This document shows positions 22,142-28,100 of a stretch of 41,193 bases of DNA, piece by piece. Source of the DNA: a virus; IMG/VR virus record IMGVR_UViG_3300023179_000219, positions 1-41,193 of that record; one strand, 5' to 3'. Under the pieces are notes generated by a model that did no database searches, was not told where the DNA came from, and saw only the letters and a list, made by a program, of their open reading frames with translations. The translations under genes and the position numbers were made by a program. Numbering within the stretch: position 1 is the stretch's first letter; every line of letters begins with the position of its first letter.

Positions 22142-23069
22142 ACTGATTAAATCCTTCTAAATTCTGATCTATATACGAACTAACATCAGTCTCGATCTTG
22201 TCTTCTTGATCAGGGACCATGTTAGATAATGTCTCGAGTACTTGAGCTCTGAGTTCTTTTAGCTTTTCTTGCTCTCTTGGCAGTCTAGGATTGCCTAGCT
22301 CTTTAGCTAAACACTCAACAATCATGTGCTGAGCAATGAAGTTCCAGAACTCAGGAAAGTCTACGATATCAGAGCTAGCAGCAGGTACATTGGCTCGTCT
22401 GATAAACCACACCACAAGTCGAGGTTCTGCTACTGTGAGAGTCACTCCCACACCTGTTGCAGACGCAGCGGCAGAGATTGTGATCTGAGTTGAAGAATCA
22501 ACAGACTCAACACGCGCTCCTGTTGGAATGCCTGTGCCTGAAATAAAATGACCAGCAACAATACCAGAAGTTGAAGCTAGGCTTGATATGATCTTAGACC
22601 CGCTTGTTGTGCTACCTGTAGTTGTAATCTGAGAACTTGTTTCAGCAGCACGAGGCGAGAGCTCAAGCTGAGTACCAACATTAGGATCATTGTTGACCAA
22701 CATGTATCGATAGTAGTTTGTACTTCCATCAGTTGTGTCGGTAATTTCTTTATCTTCAAAGCGCTGACGACGAGTCATGCGTTTCACATCGTATACATTA
22801 GTCCCATTAGTATAGACAACGCGCAAGATCTTGTTGGCATACATGTTAGTTGGTAGCGCGTAGAACTTTTGTCCTGCCACCATCCTGATATTTGTACACG
22901 CAACAAAGTATTGGTCTTCAATATTGAGTTTGTGAATTTCACCTTCGCAAAAGTTCACAGCTTCCTCACAATATGTGAGTAGCTCTGAAGCAGTGATAAA
23001 GTTTTCTTCTTGGAGATCTAACTTTGATTGAACAAAAGTTTTAATTGTCCCGTATGTTTTGGTGCTCAT
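22131..23069 (-). CDS. Head-to-tail connector (gp4-like adaptor) with inserted beta module
   Basis: 312 residues from ATG 23069 (MSTKTYGTIKTFVQSKLDLQEENFITASELLTYCEEAVNFCEGEIHKLNIEDQYF), which overlaps the upstream stop (ATGA). The helical N-terminus, followed by KFYALPTNMYANKILRVVYTNG and a helical end (FWNFIAQHMIVECLAKELGNPRLPREQEKLKELRAQVLETL), resembles podovirus adaptor proteins that sit below the portal. A beta module of about 65 residues (GSKIISSLASTSGIVAGHFISGTGIPTGARVESVDSSTQITIS) is inserted in the middle; a relative occurs in the neighbouring tail hub gene. Confidence 0.7.
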   Translation of the reverse strand: MSTKTYGTIKTFVQSKLDLQEENFITASELLTYCEEAVNFCEGEIHKLNIEDQYFVACTNIRMVAGQKFYALPTNMYANKILRVVYTNGTNVYDVKRMTRRQRFEDKEITDTTDGSTNYYRYMLVNNDPNVGTQLELSPRAAETSSQITTTGSTTSGSKIISSLASTSGIVAGHFISGTGIPTGARVESVDSSTQITISAAASATGVGVTLTVAEPRLVVWFIRRANVPAASSDIVDFPEFWNFIAQHMIVECLAKELGNPRLPREQEKLKELRAQVLETLSNMVPDQEDKIETDVSSYIDQNLEGFNQYGF

Positions 23070-23395
23070 AACACTTGGTATCTCCCCGCAAAAAATCTTA
23101 CCACACATGCCCCTGTGGTTGTAATGACTAGATTGGTCGTATCGAACTTTTCATATACAAAAGTGATAGCGCCAGCGCCTGTCTTGTATGTCTGAATAAT
23201 ATCAATTGGAGCAAAGTTAAGCCCATGAGGGATCTTAAGAGCAGTCTCTGCTTTATTAAACTCAAGTGAAAAATGTCTGAAGTTACTTATAAGAGTTGCC
23301 TCTGTTGTCACAAAATCATACATCCACTGAAGTGATTCTCTTGTGGCAGCATCCTCGATCTGATCGATAAGAGGTCTTCTTACTAGGACCGTCAT
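23066..23395 (-). CDS. Small virion-associated protein, 109 residues
   Basis: MTVLVRRPLIDQIEDAATRESLQWMYDFVTTEATLISNFRHFSLEFNKAETALKIPHGLNFAPIDIIQTYKTGAGAITFVYEKFDTTNLVITTTGACVVRFFAGRYQ: a helical start, then a beta domain. The pattern IPHGLNFAPIDIIQT...FDTTNLVI is known from small tail-associated proteins next to podovirus hubs. Function unknown. Overlaps both neighbours by four bases. Confidence 0.65.
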   Translation of the reverse strand: MTVLVRRPLIDQIEDAATRESLQWMYDFVTTEATLISNFRHFSLEFNKAETALKIPHGLNFAPIDIIQTYKTGAGAITFVYEKFDTTNLVITTTGACVVRFFAGRYQVL

Positions 23396-25965
23396 TGTGA
23401 TACCGCGTTTTCTCCTTGGTAAGGCAACTGGTTAGGACCAATCACTTCATACACAAGGCTGTACTCTATAAGATTGAGAAGTACATTCTTAGGATATCCA
23501 CGCATGATCCATTTTTTACCGGACTGAATAGGTAGTGCGTTGTTAACATCTAAGACGATGCACTCTGTAACAGAGTTTTGTTTTACGATCTTGTAGTCGG
23601 CTGTATAGGTATCTGTCTCAAGAGAAAGATACAGATTTTCAATGTCTGTGTTCCAGTTATCACCCGTAAGAGTGATGGTCTTTGAAACTGCGTTAGGACC
23701 AGCGCTGACAGCCACAGTGCTTTGAGTGCCAGATTGATACACAGTCACATAACCCATGGTGATACCAAGCTGCTTGTATGAGCAGCGAAGGTGTGTAGCA
23801 GGGAAGCGTCTTTTCACGTTGATAAGAGATCTGATGCGCTCCCATAGCTTGGGATCACCATACACAAGAGAGCCCCAACGCACATATCCTGCAAACGATA
23901 CCGACTCTAGGTCGTACTCATTGCCATCATCATCATTCTCAAAATTAAGATCAAGAGATAGGTTGGTGGAAAGATTCGGGCTGGGTCTTGCTTTAATAAT
24001 GATGTAGTTGACCCACTTAATCTGCTCAGATGTTCCAAGATCCATCGCTGTTGAATCGTAGTTAAAATAAACAGCAGAAGGACTCATAGAAGCAGGACTA
24101 CTTGCTCCAGGGTTAAACCATGGATCAGATGTCTGATCTCTGTTCATGTAAACAGTAAAGCCAAGCTGATTACCCATCCACATCTTGTCATTGGCATACA
24201 GTAAAGAGGATGGTCTAAAGTTGGCAAAAAAATGAGCCGTTCTTGATTGCTCCACCACCTCAATACTCACACCACTCATAGAACCTACGTTCTCTGAAAT
24301 TGTGATCTGCGTATTAGAATCAACTGACACAATATACGCGGTGATGGATGCAGAGGCCGCTGATCCTGTGAAGATCACGCGATGCCCTTTGGCCATACCT
24401 GTTGTATCCGCAACAGTTACAACAGTACCGCTTGTGTTGGCTGTACCAGAGTATGTGGCTGGATCTCCATCGTATCCTGAAGAGTATGTTGTGATAGCTT
24501 TAGATGGTACATCTAAGGCAAAGATTCGTGCGTTATCAGAAGTTGTTTCTTTTGGATTATAGCAAGCCCAAAGAACTTTGTTTTCTGATACATCAAAAGC
24601 CCCACAAATTCGCTTTCGCTTAAGAGTAGTGTCAACCAAGCTTCTGTATGTTGTTTTGATTTTTTGTTTTCTTCCCGATGTTCCTTCGACTTGGTATCCA
24701 TCAGTGAAGTAAAAGTCATCATTACCAGCAAAGAATAATCCTTCCAAAGATTGCACAATAGAAAGATGCCCCGAGCATCCGACTCGATCAGAGATCTTCT
24801 TGGCAACCATGCCGCCTCGACCGAGATCATCGTAAAAGCCGTCAATGCGGTAAATTGAGTTTTGACAAAAAACAATAGGGATCGATCTAATAGAACTAAC
24901 TCCAACAATAGGCTCTTCCATATCTACATAGAATGAGCCAGGTACAGCGTTGGGATTACCTCTCTTGGATTGATAAAGACGTTGAGGTTGAAGTTGTAGA
25001 TCAGAACCATCTGCGCCCACTTCATAAGCGTGCGCGTAGTATACAAAATCACTTGTGCCGTGAAGGTATTTACACTTGGGAGGTCTGTCGTTATCCACAG
25101 ACCCATCCATCGTATAAAGAGCTTCGTTGTTTATTAGAGTGTTGTCAGTAACAGTATCAGCAAGAGAAGTAGTACCGTTAGTAACTTCACCAACGTAATA
25201 TAAAACGGCTCCGTTGTTTGTGGTCCTGTAAACCTCGACCTTGATCGTCGTGGTGTCATAATGTTCTCCGTTAGCATTTGCTAAAACAGGGATAGAACCA
25301 ACAGTAACGGCAGGTGAACTAGATGGTGTAGCGGTTCCAATGTTTGTGAATTCTTTAAGTTGAGGAGCAGAACGCATAACATAGCTGATAGAGCCGACAG
25401 TATAGCTATATTTGTATACGAGCGCATAAACGTAGTTGGCGCCGCTCCCACCTGTAGCAGTAAACGTGTTAGCTGCAATAGGGAGACCTGCGGTCCTTAG
25501 TCGGAGCGAGCCGCCACTATCATTATAAATCATCACAGGCTTTTGAAATGGCGATTCATGTGTCACAAATGAATGATTATTCCAATCAGCATATGAGAAC
25601 ACAGTCTCTGAAGTTATAGGTGAACTGAGCGCAAACGCAGAAGCAGAAGAAGGCCCTACAAGCTCATTCATCGTCGTGCCGTTATCGTAGTGTAGTTTTT
25701 CTCCTACTTGCTTAACGATAGTGAAATCACCGTTTGTGCCAGTCTTCTGTGGGACCATAAGACCGATCCTTCGAGTACTCACAGAAGCAGGTACACGAGC
25801 TCTAGCCATTGATGTTGTGAAGTCTAGCGTTGTGCCACGACGAGAATTTAATTTACCGAAGTCATCAACATCTAAGTTGTCGGCTTGCTGATATGATGTT
25901 GGGTCTTCTCCGATATAAAAATCAGTCAGACTTCCAAACCAGTTTTTAACTGTAAGAACGCTCAT
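23392..25965 (-). CDS. Tail hub / head-stabilisation protein, 857 residues
   Basis: Large beta-rich protein beginning MSVLTVKNWFGSLTDFYIGEDPTSYQQADNLDVDDFGKLNSRRGT, the usual start of podovirus tail hub or DNA-stabilisation proteins (P22 gp10-like function). The body has repeated propeller-like strands (VYYAHAYEVGADGSDLQLQPQRLYQSKRG; IPIVFCQNSIYRIDGFYDDLGRGGMVAKKISDRVGCSGHLSIVQSLEGLFFAGNDDFYFTDG). A beta module (GTVVTVADTTGMAKGHRVIFTGSAASASITAYIVSVDSNTQITIS) related to the connector's is inserted near residue 490. It should form part of the short tail. Confidence 0.72.
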   Translation of the reverse strand: MSVLTVKNWFGSLTDFYIGEDPTSYQQADNLDVDDFGKLNSRRGTTLDFTTSMARARVPASVSTRRIGLMVPQKTGTNGDFTIVKQVGEKLHYDNGTTMNELVGPSSASAFALSSPITSETVFSYADWNNHSFVTHESPFQKPVMIYNDSGGSLRLRTAGLPIAANTFTATGGSGANYVYALVYKYSYTVGSISYVMRSAPQLKEFTNIGTATPSSSPAVTVGSIPVLANANGEHYDTTTIKVEVYRTTNNGAVLYYVGEVTNGTTSLADTVTDNTLINNEALYTMDGSVDNDRPPKCKYLHGTSDFVYYAHAYEVGADGSDLQLQPQRLYQSKRGNPNAVPGSFYVDMEEPIVGVSSIRSIPIVFCQNSIYRIDGFYDDLGRGGMVAKKISDRVGCSGHLSIVQSLEGLFFAGNDDFYFTDGYQVEGTSGRKQKIKTTYRSLVDTTLKRKRICGAFDVSENKVLWACYNPKETTSDNARIFALDVPSKAITTYSSGYDGDPATYSGTANTSGTVVTVADTTGMAKGHRVIFTGSAASASITAYIVSVDSNTQITISENVGSMSGVSIEVVEQSRTAHFFANFRPSSLLYANDKMWMGNQLGFTVYMNRDQTSDPWFNPGASSPASMSPSAVYFNYDSTAMDLGTSEQIKWVNYIIIKARPSPNLSTNLSLDLNFENDDDGNEYDLESVSFAGYVRWGSLVYGDPKLWERIRSLINVKRRFPATHLRCSYKQLGITMGYVTVYQSGTQSTVAVSAGPNAVSKTITLTGDNWNTDIENLYLSLETDTYTADYKIVKQNSVTECIVLDVNNALPIQSGKKWIMRGYPKNVLLNLIEYSLVYEVIGPNQLPYQGENAVSQ

Positions 25966-26267
25966 TTCACGCCAGCTTTCTTTAAGATTTCTTCAAGCTC
26001 TCTTTTCTCTATCGAGAGATATTGCTTGATCTCAGATTGGCATAGGGAAACGAATTCGACTTTTGTTCTTTGATTAGGCTTACAAATCCCGACCTCAACA
26101 AGTTGAGGCGTACAATTAACTTTTCGATACACACCAAGGTCTTCAAGTTTAGGCTCCCGTCTACAAATCTCAGAAGGCACTTGATCGTGGACCCATACAA
26201 CAGCATCAATATCTCTTCTTGAAATACATGAGGCCAGTAGCAATAAGGCAATTACTGATCGCGCCAT
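25962..26267 (-). CDS. Cys-rich lipoprotein, possible outer spanin
   Basis: 101 residues. MARSVIALLLLASCISRR is a lipoprotein signal with lipobox LASC. The mature part has several Cys (SEICRREPK, KVNCTPQ, GICKPN, LCQSE), suggesting disulfides in the periplasm, and ends in a charged helix (IEKRELEEILKKAGVK). It starts inside the end of the preceding small gene, like Rz1 inside Rz, and follows two single-helix membrane protein genes. That context suggests a lysis role, but the length and Cys content are unusual for a spanin. Confidence 0.6.
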   Translation of the reverse strand: MARSVIALLLLASCISRRDIDAVVWVHDQVPSEICRREPKLEDLGVYRKVNCTPQLVEVGICKPNQRTKVEFVSLCQSEIKQYLSIEKRELEEILKKAGVK

Positions 26268-26488
26268 CTTGTCCCCGAGTGCCCGCTAGGCTTTCCAGCT
26301 CTAGATGAATTAATAGCTTCTTCAAGTTTTCTTTGATCACCGCCGACTGCATCAAGCATCGACTTTGTAATCTCTTGGTAGAACCACTGTTTTTCTTGTT
26401 CTGCGTAAAATTTAAGTAAGGAACGAACGGCCTGATCTATTACAGGTATTGCTTTGATTATGGAATAAATCAGGCCAAGCCATGTCAT
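26252..26488 (-). CDS. Small helical protein in putative lysis set, 78 residues
   Basis: MTWLGLIYSIIKAIPVIDQAVRSLLKFYAEQEKQWFYQEITKSMLDAVGGDQRKLEEAINSSRAGKPSGHSGTRWRDQ. The N-terminus is a moderately hydrophobic or amphipathic helix; the rest is charged and helical, then disordered. It could be an inner-membrane spanin, with the lipoprotein gene overlapping its end, or a holin-like peptide. The evidence is context only. Confidence 0.55.
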   Translation of the reverse strand: MTWLGLIYSIIKAIPVIDQAVRSLLKFYAEQEKQWFYQEITKSMLDAVGGDQRKLEEAINSSRAGKPSGHSGTRWRDQ

Positions 26489-26491
26489 AGA

Positions 26492-26698
26492 TTAGTGTTT
26501 AATGTTGGCAGATAGGAAATCTACAATCTTCTTTAAAACTTCACTGACAGACTTAATCCAAGCGGGAGTTTTGTCGGATTTACCAACAACCTCGAGCGCA
26601 GAACTAACAGCAGACAATGCAGCGTTGACGACGATAAGCGCCACCACGATGTATTTAAAAGTGTCTCCTGCTAAAAGCTTATTAATGATATCTAGCAT
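26492..26698 (-). CDS. Single-helix membrane protein, holin candidate, 68 residues
   Basis: ATG 26698 is chosen because GGAGGG lies seven bases upstream; an upstream GTG would include that site. MLDIINKLLAGDTFKYIVVALIVVNAALSAVSSALEVVGKSDKTPAWIKSVSEVLKKIVDFLSANIKH has a membrane helix at about residues 15-40 and a C-terminal amphipathic helix. The size and single membrane span suit a small holin. A good promoter (26719-26747) lies directly upstream, as would suit a separately timed lysis gene. Confidence 0.6.
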   Translation of the reverse strand: MLDIINKLLAGDTFKYIVVALIVVNAALSAVSSALEVVGKSDKTPAWIKSVSEVLKKIVDFLSANIKH

Positions 26699-26718
26699 GT
26701 TTGTACCCTCCACTTAAG

Positions 26719-26747
26719 AGTATACAATAAGTGCTAGCATCTATCGA
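26719..26747 (-). promoter_or_regulatory. Internal promoter before the putative holin gene
   Basis: On the minus strand: TCGATA (26742-26747), 17-base spacer, TATACT (26719-26724). Transcription would start near 26712, followed by GGAGGG and the ATG at 26698. The spacer contains GCTAGCAC, the same motif as in the leftward accessory promoter spacer, so both may answer to one regulator. Confidence 0.5.
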
Positions 26748-26959
26748 CGACTGTCCTGTTTTAAAATGACCTTAAGTTCGATGAGTGTGTCATTGGCGAG
26801 CTTAAGTTCTTTAACGATTTCCTGAGTGGCTTCTTCATTTCTTGAAACTCTTGTTTGCATAGAAGCAGCCCACCATGTTGCGCCACATATGAATGTTACT
26901 AGAGTGACAATCAGGCTTAACGGTACTTGAGTTTTTTCCGTTATTGCCCGCATTTCCAT
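26741..26959 (-). CDS. Membrane protein with coiled coil, 72 residues
   Basis: The start is uncertain: ATG 26959 (MEMRAITEKTQV) is used, with ATG 26980 and 26953 as alternatives, and no strong ribosome binding site. PLSLIVTLVTFICGATWWAAS is a membrane helix, followed by a coiled coil (QTRVSRNEEATQEIVKELKLANDTLIELKVILKQ). This one-span plus coiled-coil layout is that of XhlA-like and holin-accessory proteins and of some inner spanins. It belongs to the probable lysis group at 25962-26980. Confidence 0.6.
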   Translation of the reverse strand: MEMRAITEKTQVPLSLIVTLVTFICGATWWAASMQTRVSRNEEATQEIVKELKLANDTLIELKVILKQDSRR

Positions 26960-26964
26960 AACTA

Positions 26965-27996
26965 CTATTTTACATCCCAAAGTAGCTTTAAAGCAAAAGC
27001 AGTCACCGATTTATGTCGGGGAGATCTAGAGTTGTCAAAATAGTTAACATCATCAGGATTACGTTGAGGCATAAAGCCAAATACGCCTGACGAAAATGCT
27101 AGCAGTCTTTCCTCACACTCTTTTTCCTTACCCCATGTGGCACCAGCATTTACTGCGTGTGCATAAAAGAAAGGATTCATCTCATGGGTAAGACGCATAA
27201 TTTGTCGCATCGCAAACGCCTTGGCAAACGTGATCCCTCGAACACGGGAGATGACCCATAGGGCGCGCATTGAGATGTCGTGAGTGTAGTACAAAGGATC
27301 ATGTCTAGGGTGGATAACGGGTTGAATCCACCACAGCCACCCACCCATCAGCAGCCAGTGAAGCCAGTAGATGTATTGCCACTTACCGCCGCACTCTCTT
27401 GAGGCAAGAGCTAGGATGCTTGCTCCAGTGTAGTATTGAGGTCCAAAGCATGGTTGAGATAACCCCTTCCACCCATCAAACGCCAAGCCAACACCACCAC
27501 AAGCTCCTCTTGCTGTCACAAGATTATTGGTGTGAGTTAAGCAAAAGCCGTTAGATAAAAAGTGGATAGCAATTCTCTCCACAAGTTTAGGGTTATGCAT
27601 ACCAGAAGCGACATACGCCCAACACCAAGCCACAAGACAGTCGCCTGATACAGGCAAGTCGTGATCTTTATCGCCCCACCTTTTCATACCACCATCTTGT
27701 CTTACAAGAGATGTTAACCCTTCTACAGCATACTTAGGTAGCATCCCCCAGAACCATCCATGCACAAGGGCTCCATGAGAGTCGTTGTCATTTAAGTAAC
27801 AACCTTTTTTCTTAAGCTCATCTTCATCGACGTTGATGGCTTCTGCTTTCGAAGTCACAACCTGTGGCAACTGCCCTGTGAACTGTCGCTTCCGTATAAG
27901 GTAAAACGCCGCTACAGTCAGTGGATAACACATATAAACCACCAACTGTAGCGGTACACCTACGAGTATGAATGGAAGCAACCGTGAGGTCTTCAT
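26965..27996 (-). CDS. Membrane-anchored protein of unknown function, 343 residues
   Basis: An N-terminal hydrophobic region (LLPFILVGVPLQLVVYMCYPLTVAAFYLIRK) is followed by a charged stretch and a large domain rich in Trp, Gly, His and Cys: HGWFWGMLPKYAVEGLTSLVRQDGGMKRWGDKDHDLPVSGDCLVAWCWAYVASGMHN, THTNNLVTARGACGGVGLAFDGWKG, YTGASILALASRECGGKWQYIYWLHWLLMGGWLWW. Repeated helix-Gly-helix units suggest an alpha/alpha toroid like some glycosidases, but I recognise no catalytic motif. It lies between the fibre and lysis genes; its start overlaps a tiny lipoprotein gene (ATGA). Confidence 0.65.
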   Translation of the reverse strand: MKTSRLLPFILVGVPLQLVVYMCYPLTVAAFYLIRKRQFTGQLPQVVTSKAEAINVDEDELKKKGCYLNDNDSHGALVHGWFWGMLPKYAVEGLTSLVRQDGGMKRWGDKDHDLPVSGDCLVAWCWAYVASGMHNPKLVERIAIHFLSNGFCLTHTNNLVTARGACGGVGLAFDGWKGLSQPCFGPQYYTGASILALASRECGGKWQYIYWLHWLLMGGWLWWIQPVIHPRHDPLYYTHDISMRALWVISRVRGITFAKAFAMRQIMRLTHEMNPFFYAHAVNAGATWGKEKECEERLLAFSSGVFGFMPQRNPDDVNYFDNSRSPRHKSVTAFALKLLWDVK

Positions 27997-28100
27997 GGTT
28001 GTTCACACTCGTAGTAATTTTGACGAAGCTCTCGGCAATCACGCACAATCACTTTCGATGTGCATGATGCAAGAAATAACAAAGCAATCCACTTAGCCAA
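27993..28100 (-). CDS. Tiny lipoprotein with TTG start, 35 residues
   Basis: Reading from TTG 28100, the product is MAKWIALLFLASC followed by TSKVIVRDCRELRQNYYECEQP: a full lipoprotein signal (Lys, hydrophobic core, lipobox LASC at Cys13) and 22 mature residues with two more Cys. AGGAGGG lies seven bases upstream, inside the last codons of the fibre gene. Its start overlaps that gene's stop, and its stop overlaps the next ATG (ATGA). These exact joins, the ribosome site and the lipobox make it a real gene. It could be a minimal Rz1-like spanin. Confidence 0.7.
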   Translation of the reverse strand: MAKWIALLFLASCTSKVIVRDCRELRQNYYECEQP

